A stretch of 64,000 bases of DNA. Origin: Gluconobacter sp. Dm-62 (GTDB lineage Bacteria > Pseudomonadota > Alphaproteobacteria > Acetobacterales > Acetobacteraceae). Of this stretch, positions 37,807-47,243 are shown piece after piece. Each line of letters starts with the position of its first letter. Within the stretch, counting starts at the first letter, position 1. Both the position numbers and the translations under genes were made by a program. The notes below the pieces were generated by a model. That model searched no databases. It was given only the letters and a program-made list of their open reading frames with translations, and was not told where the DNA came from. Location of the stretch: positions 1 to 64,000 of the forward strand of contig NZ_JAERLY010000009.1 in NCBI RefSeq assembly GCF_018256155.1. Direction: 5' to 3'.

Positions 37807-39645
37807 TCAGCCCTCCAAAGACTGAAGCTCGAACAGGCGGCGATAGATCCCGCTGTCCCGGGCGACCAGCTCGGCATGCGTTCCGTCTTCCTTCAGTTCG
37901 CCCTGACTGAAGACGAGGATGCGATCCAGTTCCATGACGGTCGAAAGACGATGAGCCACGACAATGACGGTCCGGTTCTGCATCAGACGACGCATCGCGT
38001 CCTGCACAAGGGATTCGGACTCGGAATCGAGGCTGGACGTCGCTTCGTCAAAAATCAGGATGGGTGCATCGGCCAGAAAGGCACGGGCGATGGCAACGCG
38101 CTGACGCTCGCCACCTGAGAGCTTCACGCCCCGCTCACCGACCATTGTTTCGTATCCCTCCGGCAGGCGTTCAATGAAGGGCGCCGCGTTCGCAAAACGG
38201 GCGGCTTCCTCGATCTCGGCACGGCTGGCATCGGGGCGCGCATAGGCAATGTTTTCCGCAAGCGTCCGGTGAAACAGCACCGGCTCCTGCGGGACAATAG
38301 CGATATGCGAGCGCAGGGAGTCCTGCGTCACATGCGCGATATCCTGCCCGTCCACCACGATACGTCCGCCATTCACGTCATAGAGACGCTGAAGCAGCTT
38401 GGTCAGTGTTGTCTTACCCGATCCGCTTGGCCCGACGAGCGCCACGCGGGAGCCCGGTGCGATATCGATGCTCAGGTCATGGTAAAGCGGTTTGACCTGC
38501 CCGGGATACTGGAAGTCCACATGCTCGAAGCGGATCGCGCCCTGTGTGAAGTGCGCCTTCTGCGCGTCCGGTGCATCCTGAATGGCGGGATCGCGGCGGA
38601 AGATTGCCACGAGTTCTTCCATTTCATTGACCGAACGCTGCACCTGACTGACCTGCTGCCCCAGATCGCGCAGATAGCCCTGCACGAGGAACATCATGGT
38701 CAGCACATAGGCCACATCCCCAGGGCCAGCCTTGCCCTCCCACCACAGCCAGACAGCGAGGCCGATCAGCAGCATCCGCATAGCGAGCGACGCCAGAGCC
38801 TGAAGATTGGCGCTGTTCGTCCCGCGCACCCAGGTTTTCAGGGTCCGTTGACGCCAGCCGCGGATGATCCCGTCGAGCAGGCTGCCTTCACGGCTTTCCG
38901 CGCCGAAAGCTTTAACAACAGGGTTGCACGTCACGGCGTCAGCCATGGCCGCGCCCATTTTCGTGTCCCATTCATTGGACGCACGGGCTGTGGGCGCGAC
39001 GTAACGCAGCGTCAGCATGATGGAAAGTGTGGCGAACAGCACGACCGAAACCGCCAGAACCGACCCCATCAACGGCGAGCGGAACATCAGAACCGCCGTC
39101 GTGCCGCCCAGAACCAGAACTTCTGGCGCGATCAGAAGCAGGAGTGTGTCATCGAGCGTATCAATCGCCCAGATGCCACGCGTCAGTTTACGGACGGTGG
39201 AGCCGGCAAAATTGTTCGCATGCCAGTCCGTCGAGAAACGCTGCACGCGACCGAAGGCCTGATTGGCGATGCGATGCATGATGGCGAGCGTGAGATGCGA
39301 AATCCCGATGAAGGAGGAGCGGCGGCCGAACAGCCCGACCAGCCCCAGCACGATCAGACCCGCAACCATCAGGAACGCATCATCACGCAGATGCAGCAGC
39401 TCGGCCGTCTGCTGTACGGCAGGCCCGGCGGCATGACGCGAAATATCCTCCACCAGACGGCCTGCGAGGATGGGGGTGCAGACATCGGCCAGCGTGGCGA
39501 GACCGACGCCCCCAAGGGTCTTTGACAACAGAAGAGGATGGTCACGCCAGCGGCTGGCAACAAAGGACAGGACCTCGGTAAAGGACACGTCCTGCTTGCG
39601 GCCCTCCTGTTGCTGGCGAGTCAGGGGAAGAGTGGTATCGGACAC
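37807..39645 (-). CDS. ABC transporter, fused membrane and ATPase (lipid/multidrug type)
   Basis: 612 residues. An N-terminal six-helix transmembrane domain (about 40-310) is followed by an ATPase with Walker A GPSGSGKTT, the Q-loop QEPVLFHRTL, the signature LSGGERQR and Walker B ILIFDEATSSLDSESE. It is the MsbA-like half-transporter fold, probably an exporter working as a homodimer. The frame opens at 39684, but GTG 39645 has GGAG 6 bases upstream and is the better start. Substrate unknown. Confidence 0.87.
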   Translation of the reverse strand: MSDTTLPLTRQQQEGRKQDVSFTEVLSFVASRWRDHPLLLSKTLGGVGLATLADVCTPILAGRLVEDISRHAAGPAVQQTAELLHLRDDAFLMVAGLIVLGLVGLFGRRSSFIGISHLTLAIMHRIANQAFGRVQRFSTDWHANNFAGSTVRKLTRGIWAIDTLDDTLLLLIAPEVLVLGGTTAVLMFRSPLMGSVLAVSVVLFATLSIMLTLRYVAPTARASNEWDTKMGAAMADAVTCNPVVKAFGAESREGSLLDGIIRGWRQRTLKTWVRGTNSANLQALASLAMRMLLIGLAVWLWWEGKAGPGDVAYVLTMMFLVQGYLRDLGQQVSQVQRSVNEMEELVAIFRRDPAIQDAPDAQKAHFTQGAIRFEHVDFQYPGQVKPLYHDLSIDIAPGSRVALVGPSGSGKTTLTKLLQRLYDVNGGRIVVDGQDIAHVTQDSLRSHIAIVPQEPVLFHRTLAENIAYARPDASRAEIEEAARFANAAPFIERLPEGYETMVGERGVKLSGGERQRVAIARAFLADAPILIFDEATSSLDSESESLVQDAMRRLMQNRTVIVVAHRLSTVMELDRILVFSQGELKEDGTHAELVARDSGIYRRLFELQSLEG

Positions 39646-39831
39646 AGAACGCTCCGCCGTCTGTCTGCCCGCGGGGTTGCCCAAAAGGACGCGCGGGGCA
39701 GGCCACGGTGTGATGGCATGGTGGGTGATGGCATGGAATTTTCAGAACTTTGCCGTATCTTGCTGTGTGTCCGGACTGGACGCAACAGCCCGCAACACAT
39801 CCCGGCAACACGCCCCACTGGAGTGCCCGTC

Positions 39832-40542
39832 ATGACCAATGCCCCCGCAACCGCCATGCGGGCCTTGAGCAAGGCGGCCGCGAAAGCCTTCATCACGGCA
39901 CTCGCCGAAGCCAACCCCGATGCAGAAAGTGAACTGGTTTTCCGCAATCCGTTCGAACTGCTGGTGAGCGTCGTGCTTTCGGCACAAGCGACAGACAAAT
40001 CGGTCAACAAGGCGACAAAGGGCCTGTTTGAAGAAGCTCCCGATCCGGCGTCCATGGCGGCTCTGGGCGAGGACGGAATCGCGCGACATATCCGCACCAT
40101 CGGCCTGTGGCGGGCGAAGGCGCATAATGTGGAGCTGCTCTGCGAGCAGTTGCTGGAACGCCACTCCGGGCAGGTGCCGTCTGACCGCGCTTCGCTTGAA
40201 GCTCTGGCCGGGGTGGGGCGCAAGACGGCGAATGTCGTGATGAATGTCGCGTTCGGCGCGGATACGATGGCGGTCGATACGCATATTTTCCGCATCGGCA
40301 ACCGGACTGGCCTGGCACCTGGCAAGACAGTGCGGCAGGTCGAAGACGGGCTGGTGGCGCGGATCCCGAAGGACATGCTGCGCCCGGCGCATCACTGGCT
40401 GATCCTGCACGGGCGTTATATCTGCAAAGCGCGCGCACCGGAATGCTGGCGCTGCCCGGCCACGACATGGTGCCTGTATCCGGACAAGCGGGTGATGGCA
40501 CCGCCTGCCCGAAAAACTGCTGCATCCCAGAAAACCGCCTAA
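39832..40542 (+). CDS. nth: Endonuclease III
   Basis: 236 residues; a DNA glycosylase/AP lyase for oxidised pyrimidines. The HhH-GPD motif GVGRKTANVVMNVAFGADTMAVDT holds catalytic Lys131 and Asp149. Four cysteines at 198, 205, 208 and 214 (C-x6-C-x2-C-x5-C) bind a [4Fe-4S] cluster. Start ATG 39832 with GGAG 9 bases upstream; ATG 39856 is an alternative. The stop overlaps the end of the convergent small gene by 4 bases. Confidence 0.97.
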   Translation: MTNAPATAMRALSKAAAKAFITALAEANPDAESELVFRNPFELLVSVVLSAQATDKSVNKATKGLFEEAPDPASMAALGEDGIARHIRTIGLWRAKAHNVELLCEQLLERHSGQVPSDRASLEALAGVGRKTANVVMNVAFGADTMAVDTHIFRIGNRTGLAPGKTVRQVEDGLVARIPKDMLRPAHHWLILHGRYICKARAPECWRCPATTWCLYPDKRVMAPPARKTAASQKTA

Positions 40543-41048
40543 AAAATCTGGGCGGCTGTCCGACGTGAGGCCTGATAGGATACGGAATACACCACGACGC
40601 TGTTGACGACGCGCATATGGGTGGTCACCGAAAAGCCGTTCGCATTCCAGGTAATGGTTTCCAGCATGGGTGACCGGATATCGAACAGCGGCTGACCGTA
40701 TTTCTGGCGGATGGCGCGGCCCCATTCCTCAGCACAGATCCGGACATCGCCGGAATCCGTATCCGTCAGGGCATGAACCTCGACGGAGGCCAGACGGCCA
40801 CCCAGAAAATTCACATCCACCGTCGAGAGGCATGAGCCGATGAACGGCCCCTGCATGCCGTAGCGTGCAAAACCGGCACGCGGCACCGGAGCCGGCCGTG
40901 CCGTCAGTTGCGGATGGCTGATCTGCGCTTCCGGCACGCTCATGCCCAATGTCAGACCTTCCCAGATCACAGCGGGTGCGGCCTGGACCGGGCCTGCCGC
41001 CAGCAGCGAAAGGATGAGCAGAGCGACCCCTGCGGTTTTGTGAGCCAC
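40539..41048 (-). CDS. Exported hypothetical protein
   Basis: 169 residues with a signal peptide (AGVALLILSLLAAGPVQA, cleavage near AAPAV). The mature domain contains ISHPQL and two Cys (GSCLSTVD and ICAEEW). No family recognised. It lies on the minus strand just 79 bases downstream of comEC, possibly in the same transcript. Confidence 0.65.
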   Translation of the reverse strand: MAHKTAGVALLILSLLAAGPVQAAPAVIWEGLTLGMSVPEAQISHPQLTARPAPVPRAGFARYGMQGPFIGSCLSTVDVNFLGGRLASVEVHALTDTDSGDVRICAEEWGRAIRQKYGQPLFDIRSPMLETITWNANGFSVTTHMRVVNSVVVYSVSYQASRRTAAQIF

Positions 41049-41127
41049 GATAGCGGACCTCCCTGTGCGGCGATCCTACAGGGCCATTGCTTTCCAAAAC
41101 GTTGAGAACCGTCTCTTTCCGGCTGGA

Positions 41128-43329
41128 CTATTCCGATTGGGCCAGCGGCAGGTTGGGCATTCCGTGCCACCCGACCGGGGGGACCCAGAGACGGTTTCCC
41201 CGCCAGCTCCGGTCCGAAACAACCGTGAGGCCACGTCCAGCGAACACGCTGTAGGCCCCATCGCGCCAGACCGAAAACCGGTCGAGGGACGGCACATCCG
41301 CGCAGCCTTTCCGGGCGGGAGACGCGCTGATGAACAGGCTCACGCCCTCGCATTGCTGCGCGGTCGGAAGGATGGTGCCGTCCGAAAGATCGCGCGCGCG
41401 CAGAAGGACAGTCTGTGCGCCAACACGGATCCGGCACAGACCAGACAGACATTCTGACGGCAGGGGGGCGGTGGGAAGGGCAAGAGCCTGCTGCCAGTCT
41501 TCCAGCGTACGGCGTTGCAGGCTCGAATGCGGGCCGACCAGAAGCACGCCCGGGCGACGCACGGCCATCAGCCCTGCATCCGCAGAAACGAGAATATCCG
41601 GCTTGGGCGCAAGCCAGATCGAGGCCAGCCCGACCGCGACCGGCAGCAGACCGATGAGACAGACCCGACCTTTCCACAGACACAGGAAACACAGCCCGAG
41701 CATCACAAAAAACAGTCCCCAGCCGGGCATGGCCGGAACGGGCTGATGGGCCATCGGAAAAGCGGCCACATGCTCCGCCAGCGCCTGCACGATGCGAATG
41801 CCAGCGCCCATGAGTTTCAGAAACGGCGCTTCGGCATGAACCGGCATGGCGACAAGTGCCAGAAGCCCGGCGGGCATGATCCAGACCGCCGCCAGCGGTA
41901 CGGCCACCAGATTGGCCAGCACGAACCAGGGCTGAAGCGTGCCAAAATGCGCCATGCTGACCGGCAGCGTCGCCAGCCCGGCGAGAAGACTCGTCAGGGT
42001 CAGAGCCGCGCAATAGGACGCGACAACCCGATACCACTGCCCTTCCCCACGTAGACGCATAAGCGGCTCGCGCAGGGCAGCATACCCCGCAATCAGGCCC
42101 ATCACGGCGGCAAAGGACATCTGGAACGACACATCGACGACCGAAACGGGCGAGACCAGCAGGATCAGGAGCGCCACGATGGACAGCGACCGCATGGACA
42201 GGACGCGCCGTCCGGTCACGATGGCCAGCGTCACGATACTCGCCATTCCCAGCGCCCGCAGACTGGGCAGATGCGCGCCCGTCAGCAGCACATAACCCGC
42301 TCCGGCCAGCAGTCCGGCGATGGCGGAAATCTGCCGGCAGGGCCAGCGCAGGGCTACATATTCGATGCAGGCCAGACTACAGCGCACGGTCACAATGACG
42401 GCCGCCATCACGAGCCCCAGATGCAACCCCGCAACGGCCAGGAGATGCGCCAGTCCGGACGCGGAAAATGCCTCCCGCGTCTGCTGGTCGATGCCGCCCG
42501 CTTCCCCCGCCAGAAGTGTGGCCGCAATCGCGGCAGTCTGGTCGGACAGCACGGAAGCCGTACGGAAAGCGACGGCTTCGCGCAGGGTTTCAATCAGGGA
42601 AGGCCGGGAAGCGGTGCCAGAAAGACTGACTGGCCCCAGCGCATAACCGCTTCCCGCCAGCCCCGAAAACCATGCCTCCCGCTGAAGATCTCGTCCGCCC
42701 GGCCATGACGGCGGGGGCGGCGGGCGCAGCATGGTGCGCAGGCTGATCGTGCTTCCCGGCTCCGGCAGAAAATCGTCATCGTCGCGCAGGCGGATGTGCA
42801 GCGTACGGCGCAAAGGCGCCATCCCGGCATCAACGGGCGTGTCAAACACCGCATCGGCCAGAGTGATGCGATGACCGTCATCTTCATCCTCATTCCGGGG
42901 CGGCAGGAGTTCCAGTGACAGGACGCGCCCCGTCAGAACCGTTGCATGGGTCGGCAGGACCGGCATGGGTGGCTGCATCCGGGCCTGTAATGCCAGATCG
43001 CCAAAACCGATCGCAGCCGCAAGCAGCGCAAATCCCGTCAGACGCGGAAAAAGCAGGTGCCAGCCCCGCCAGAGACATCCTGCCCCCGACAGGCCGAACA
43101 GGAGGGTGACAAGCAAGACAGACACAATGGAGGGTTCGAACGGCAAAGCAAGGTACAGCAGTGCCCCCATCCCGACAGCGACGGGAAGCCAGCAGATCAT
43201 CTGCCGTCCCTGATCCAGAATAGCCAGGGTCACGACAGATGGCAGCTTCGGCGCAGGGTCGAGGCGTTCCGCACATTCCAGAAGTTCGTGCAGATCAAGG
43301 TCCGGTATGGAAAGGGTCTCTGTCTTCAC
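41128..43329 (-). CDS. comEC: ComEC-type DNA uptake channel protein lacking a clear metallo-beta-lactamase domain
   Basis: 733 residues. An N-terminal TM region and a DUF4131 part (about 1-230, with FLPEPGSTISLRTM) are followed by the Competence domain (about 280-560), recognisable by FSASGLAHLLAVAGLHLGLV and PVSVVDVSFQMSFAAVMGLI. The terminal 180 residues keep only fragments (DILVSADAGLMAVRR) and I see no HxHxDH. So the catalytic nuclease-like domain appears degenerate. Channels of this type move DNA across the inner membrane; dprA is 6 kb away. Confidence 0.85.
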   Translation of the reverse strand: MKTETLSIPDLDLHELLECAERLDPAPKLPSVVTLAILDQGRQMICWLPVAVGMGALLYLALPFEPSIVSVLLVTLLFGLSGAGCLWRGWHLLFPRLTGFALLAAAIGFGDLALQARMQPPMPVLPTHATVLTGRVLSLELLPPRNEDEDDGHRITLADAVFDTPVDAGMAPLRRTLHIRLRDDDDFLPEPGSTISLRTMLRPPPPPSWPGGRDLQREAWFSGLAGSGYALGPVSLSGTASRPSLIETLREAVAFRTASVLSDQTAAIAATLLAGEAGGIDQQTREAFSASGLAHLLAVAGLHLGLVMAAVIVTVRCSLACIEYVALRWPCRQISAIAGLLAGAGYVLLTGAHLPSLRALGMASIVTLAIVTGRRVLSMRSLSIVALLILLVSPVSVVDVSFQMSFAAVMGLIAGYAALREPLMRLRGEGQWYRVVASYCAALTLTSLLAGLATLPVSMAHFGTLQPWFVLANLVAVPLAAVWIMPAGLLALVAMPVHAEAPFLKLMGAGIRIVQALAEHVAAFPMAHQPVPAMPGWGLFFVMLGLCFLCLWKGRVCLIGLLPVAVGLASIWLAPKPDILVSADAGLMAVRRPGVLLVGPHSSLQRRTLEDWQQALALPTAPLPSECLSGLCRIRVGAQTVLLRARDLSDGTILPTAQQCEGVSLFISASPARKGCADVPSLDRFSVWRDGAYSVFAGRGLTVVSDRSWRGNRLWVPPVGWHGMPNLPLAQSE

Positions 43330-43404
43330 AGGCAGGACCGTAACGGATTTTTCCGCAGGGCGCGCCTCCCTGTCCGGGTCGGGCGAATCCTGCGGAGAGG
43401 TCCG

Positions 43405-44130
43405 TTACTGCGGAAGGTGCAACGCCTGCTTCAGGCCGGGGGCATCCTGTTCCAGTTCAAAACCGGTACTGCCCGGCTGGAACAGCTTCGCGGTCGCGAG
43501 ATTTCCGGTCACGACAGGATCGAATCCAGCCGCCTTCACCAGCGTCGTGACCTGCGACACGGCCTGCGCATCATCCCCAGCAACCGGCACCGCCAGAAGC
43601 GGCGACGAACGGTGCGCTTCGGAGCGCAGCGTGGTCATGTCGATGGAGTTGAACGCCCGGACCACATGCGCGGAAGGGAAATAACGCTGGGTTGTCACCC
43701 CTGCCCCATCCCGCTGCGCCGTATCCGCAATCGCACCATCCCGCCAGGAATAAGGGTTGGACGGATCAAGCACGACCTTGTCCAGCAGCGTCCGGCTGAG
43801 CTGCGGGCCAAGTTGCGGTATGGCGCCATACGGCACGGCAAGGACAACGACATCTCCGTAAGCTGCCGCCTGCGCCGGCGTTCCAGCCGTGGCGAGCGGA
43901 CCCAGCGACGTAGCAAGAGACTGCGCCTCGCTCAGGGAGCGCGACGACACCATGACGTGATAGCCTGCATGGACCCACAGCTCGGCCAGCGTCGTGCCGA
44001 CATGGCCCGTGCCGATAATGCCGATCCGCATTTTCTGGCTCGTGGCCTCGACCGCGCTGGCACTGCTGACGGTCGCCAGACCGGCGAGCGCTGCAAGAAA
44101 AGGGCGTCGTCTGAGCGGAAAACCAGTCAT
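43405..44130 (-). CDS. Probable Tat-exported NAD(P)-binding protein, F420-reductase-like
   Basis: 241 residues. The N-terminus LRRRPFLAALAGLATVSSASA looks like a twin-arginine signal (RRPFLA) with a cleavage site near residue 22. The mature part starts MRIGIIGTGHVGTTLAELW, a Rossmann nucleotide motif, with SSRS after strand 2 suggesting NADP. The family is NADPH-F420 reductase-like. Rossmann enzymes are usually cytoplasmic; export would need Tat. It overlaps the cupin gene by ATGA. Cofactor, substrate and even export are inferred. Confidence 0.72.
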   Translation of the reverse strand: MTGFPLRRRPFLAALAGLATVSSASAVEATSQKMRIGIIGTGHVGTTLAELWVHAGYHVMVSSRSLSEAQSLATSLGPLATAGTPAQAAAYGDVVVLAVPYGAIPQLGPQLSRTLLDKVVLDPSNPYSWRDGAIADTAQRDGAGVTTQRYFPSAHVVRAFNSIDMTTLRSEAHRSSPLLAVPVAGDDAQAVSQVTTLVKAAGFDPVVTGNLATAKLFQPGSTGFELEQDAPGLKQALHLPQ

Positions 44131-44714
44131 GAAGGGTGCCACTCCCGTGCGAGAGTGCCGGCTGCGCCCTGAACCGGATCGGTTTTCGGGAAGGGCAAAC
44201 CGTGGATGCGGGCAAGCTGTTCGGCAGTGGGCGCGGAACGGAGAATGTCAAAGGACTGATTGGGGGGGTAGGCGCCGATAACGGTGAAATCCTCGTCCGA
44301 ACCAAGGTCGCAGTGTCCCGTCCCGGCCGGAAGCACAGCGATGTCGCCACCGCGCACCTCAACCGTCCGGGCCTTTGGTCCGCCCAGCATCAGGCGCGCG
44401 GAACCGTTGGAAAATCCCAGAACTTCGTGACCGAGGCTGTGATAGTGATGAAACGGATAGACACCGTTACGCCACTGCGGCGGCCAGCCGTTCCGGGCGA
44501 ACAGGTCTTCATACACTCCCTCACGATCCGGCCCGGCTTCGAGCGCGTTGCGATACACGATGACGGGCAGGTCCGGATTGTTCGGAACCCAGTCATTGGC
44601 GTGCAGCGTAAAGACGTCCACGCGGGACGTCGTGGCGCTGGCGTGACGGACCCTTCCCTCTCCGAAGGTCAGACCCAGCCCTGCCAGCAGGGCATTGAAA
44701 TCGCGTCTGTTCAT
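44127..44714 (-). CDS. Tat-exported cupin-domain protein
   Basis: 195 residues from ATG 44714. The leader MNRRDFNALLAGLGLTFGEG carries NRRDF, a twin-arginine motif. The cupin core has FHHYHSLGHEVLGFSNGSARLMLGG (motif 1) and GDIAVLPAGTGHC (motif 2), giving His ligands for one metal. The frame opens further upstream (44780) but the Tat leader fixes the start. First gene of a two-gene unit with the Rossmann protein. The pair is not one I recognise from a described pathway. Confidence 0.78.
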   Translation of the reverse strand: MNRRDFNALLAGLGLTFGEGRVRHASATTSRVDVFTLHANDWVPNNPDLPVIVYRNALEAGPDREGVYEDLFARNGWPPQWRNGVYPFHHYHSLGHEVLGFSNGSARLMLGGPKARTVEVRGGDIAVLPAGTGHCDLGSDEDFTVIGAYPPNQSFDILRSAPTAEQLARIHGLPFPKTDPVQGAAGTLAREWHPS

Positions 44715-44890
44715 TGGAAAGGCACCATCCGGACTATTGAACGTCACAATAAGCCGGTTCGACAGAGGGCTGGAAATCACACGCGCTTGAAGAGCCTTAG
44801 CTTTTTGTAAGGCGCGGGCTGTGAAGGCGTCACGAAACGCGCAGGCGCGGGCGGATGGAAGCGCGCGTCAGAGCGTGATATGACGGCGGC

Positions 44891-46309
44891 ATGACCATCC
44901 GTACGCGATTTGCCCCCTCCCCGACGGGTCTGCTGCATGTCGGCAATGCCCGCGCCGCCCTGTTCAATTTCCTCTTCGCCCGCCATCACGGCGGCGAATT
45001 CCTTCTGAGGATCGAGGACACCGACAAGGAACGTTCCACCCAGCGGGCTGTGGACGTGATCTTCGACGGTCTGGCCTGGATGGGAATCGAAGCGGACGGC
45101 GAACCGGTTTTCCAGTCCGCCCGGCAGGATCGCCACACGGAAGTGGCCCTTGAGCTTCTGGAAAAGGGACAGGCCTACAAGTGCTTCTGCACGCCTGAAG
45201 AGCTGACCGCCATGCGCGAGAAGGCCATGGCCGAGAAGCGCCCGCCCCGTTACGATGGCACATGGCGCGACCGCGATCCGTCCGAAGCGCCCGCCGGTGC
45301 GCCGTATGTCGTGCGTCTGAAAGCGCCGCGCGACGGCGAGACCGTCATCAGGGATCTGGTGCAGGGCGAAGTCCGGGTCGCGAATTCCGAAATGGACGAC
45401 CTGATCCTGCTGCGTTCGGACGGCACGCCGACCTATCTGCATGCCGTGGTTGTGGACGATCATGACATGGACATCACCCATGTCATGCGCGGTGACGACC
45501 ATCTGACGAACACGTTCCGTCAGGCCATGATCTATCGCGCCATGGGCTGGAACCTACCGCATTTCGCCCATCTGCCGCTGATCCACGGACCGGACGGCGC
45601 CAAGCTGTCCAAGCGCCATGGCGCACAGTCGGTCGTGGATTTCCGCGAGGAAGGCTATCTGCCGGAAGCCCTGTGCAACTATCTGCTGCGTCTGGGCTGG
45701 GGTCATGGCGATGCCGAAGTCCTGTCCCGCGAAGAGCAGATCAAGCTGTTCGATCTGGATGGCGTGGGCCGCTCCCCGTCCCGCATGGATTACGTCAAGC
45801 TGGCGCATCTGAACGGGATCTGGATGCGTGTTGCCGATGATGCGCGCCTGACGGATGACGTCATGCAGCGCCTTCAGGGTCGCGACGGCGTTGTCACCGA
45901 TGACCGCACCCGCGCGCGCATTCTTGCGATGATGCCGGGCCTCAAGGAACGCGCCAAGACGCTCGTGGAACTGGCGGACAACGCCGCTTTCGCAGGCTTC
46001 ACGCTGCCGCTGACCTTCACGCCCAAGGCCGAAAAGCTGCTGGGCGAGGACGGGCGCACGGTTCTGCAAGGCGTAGGCAAGGATCTGGCCGCGCTTTCGG
46101 ACTTCACGCCCGAAACCGTCGATACGACGCTACGCGCCTATGCTGAAAAACATGAGATCAAGCTCGGCTCCGTGGCCCAGCCGCTGCGCGCGGCCATGAC
46201 GGGCTCCACGACGTCTCCGGGTATTGACCTGACGCTTGCGGCTCTCGGGCAGGACGAAGTTCTGGCCCGTATTGCTGCCGTTCTCGCCTCCGCATCCACC
46301 GATGGCTGA
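44891..46309 (+). CDS. gltX: Glutamyl-tRNA synthetase
   Basis: 472 residues, class I synthetase. The HIGH-type motif [17 protein letters not shown] is at the N-terminus, and the KMSKS equivalent [15 protein letters not shown] is central. Discrimination between GluRS1 and GluRS2 is not possible by eye; some Acetobacteraceae have two. The last 8 bases overlap pyrB, so both are translated from one mRNA. Confidence 0.95.
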   Translation: MTIRTRFAPSPTGLLHVGNARAALFNFLFARHHGGEFLLRIEDTDKERSTQRAVDVIFDGLAWMGIEADGEPVFQSARQDRHTEVALELLEKGQAYKCFCTPEELTAMREKAMAEKRPPRYDGTWRDRDPSEAPAGAPYVVRLKAPRDGETVIRDLVQGEVRVANSEMDDLILLRSDGTPTYLHAVVVDDHDMDITHVMRGDDHLTNTFRQAMIYRAMGWNLPHFAHLPLIHGPDGAKLSKRHGAQSVVDFREEGYLPEALCNYLLRLGWGHGDAEVLSREEQIKLFDLDGVGRSPSRMDYVKLAHLNGIWMRVADDARLTDDVMQRLQGRDGVVTDDRTRARILAMMPGLKERAKTLVELADNAAFAGFTLPLTFTPKAEKLLGEDGRTVLQGVGKDLAALSDFTPETVDTTLRAYAEKHEIKLGSVAQPLRAAMTGSTTSPGIDLTLAALGQDEVLARIAAVLASASTDG

Positions 46310-47243
46310 GCGGCGGTCCGTCCCCCGGCATCTGCTGGGAATCGAGGGGCTGTCGGCTAAACAGCTCGTGCCGTTCCTCGATCTGGCGGAGAGCTATGCG
46401 CTGCTGAGCCGTTCGCGCTCCGCGCCGCGCGATGCGCTGCGGGGGCGGACGGTCATCAACCTGTTCTACGAAGACAGCACCCGCACCCGCACGAGTTTCG
46501 AACTCGCGGGCAAGCGGCTGGGCGCGGACGTCATCAACATGTCCGTCGCCACGAGTTCTGTGAACAAGGGGGAGACGCTGCTGGATACGGCAGCGACGCT
46601 GAACGCTATGCGCTGTGACCTTTTGGTCATCCGCCATGCGCAGTCCGGTGCGCCGGCCCTGCTGTCGCAGAAAGTCGAGGCCAGCGTCGTCAATGCTGGC
46701 GACGGCACGCACGAACATCCGACACAGGCGCTGCTGGATGCGCTGACCATCCGCCGGCATTTCGGCCGCCTTGAAGGCCTCACGGTCGCCATCTGCGGGG
46801 ATGTCGGGCACAGCCGGGTGGCACGCTCCAACATCCATCTGTTGACGGCATTCGGAAACCGGGTGCGGCTGGTCGGGCCGCCGACGCTGGTTCCGGGGGC
46901 CATGGCTGGCTTGGGAAATGTCGAGCTGTATTCCGACATGGACAAAGCGCTTGAGGGTGCGGATGTGGTCATGTCCCTGCGCCTTCAGAAAGAGCGCATG
47001 GGGGCTGGTCTGGTGCCAAGTGCGCGGGAATATTTCCATTTCTTCGGGCTGGACCGCCGCCGTCTGGCGCTGGCCAATCCCGGCGCGCTCGTCATGCATC
47101 CGGGGCCAATGAACCGTGGCGTCGAAATCGCTTCGGACGTGGCGGATTCGGATCAGAGCGTGATTTCCGAACAGGTTGAGATGGGCGTGGCTGTGCGGAT
47201 GGCGGTTCTGGACCGTCTGTCCCGGGCACGGATGCCGGTATGA
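46302..47243 (+). CDS. pyrB: Aspartate carbamoyltransferase catalytic subunit
   Basis: 313 residues. The carbamoyl-phosphate site [14 protein letters not shown] and [14 protein letters not shown] are typical, with aspartate-binding contacts later ([10 protein letters not shown]). It catalyses the first step committed to pyrimidines. The start inside gltX (ATG 46302) is the family-consistent one. The next gene begins in its last codons (ATGA) and encodes a PyrC' partner, the arrangement known from Pseudomonas-type ATCases. Confidence 0.96.
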   Translation: MAERRSVPRHLLGIEGLSAKQLVPFLDLAESYALLSRSRSAPRDALRGRTVINLFYEDSTRTRTSFELAGKRLGADVINMSVATSSVNKGETLLDTAATLNAMRCDLLVIRHAQSGAPALLSQKVEASVVNAGDGTHEHPTQALLDALTIRRHFGRLEGLTVAICGDVGHSRVARSNIHLLTAFGNRVRLVGPPTLVPGAMAGLGNVELYSDMDKALEGADVVMSLRLQKERMGAGLVPSAREYFHFFGLDRRRLALANPGALVMHPGPMNRGVEIASDVADSDQSVISEQVEMGVAVRMAVLDRLSRARMPV

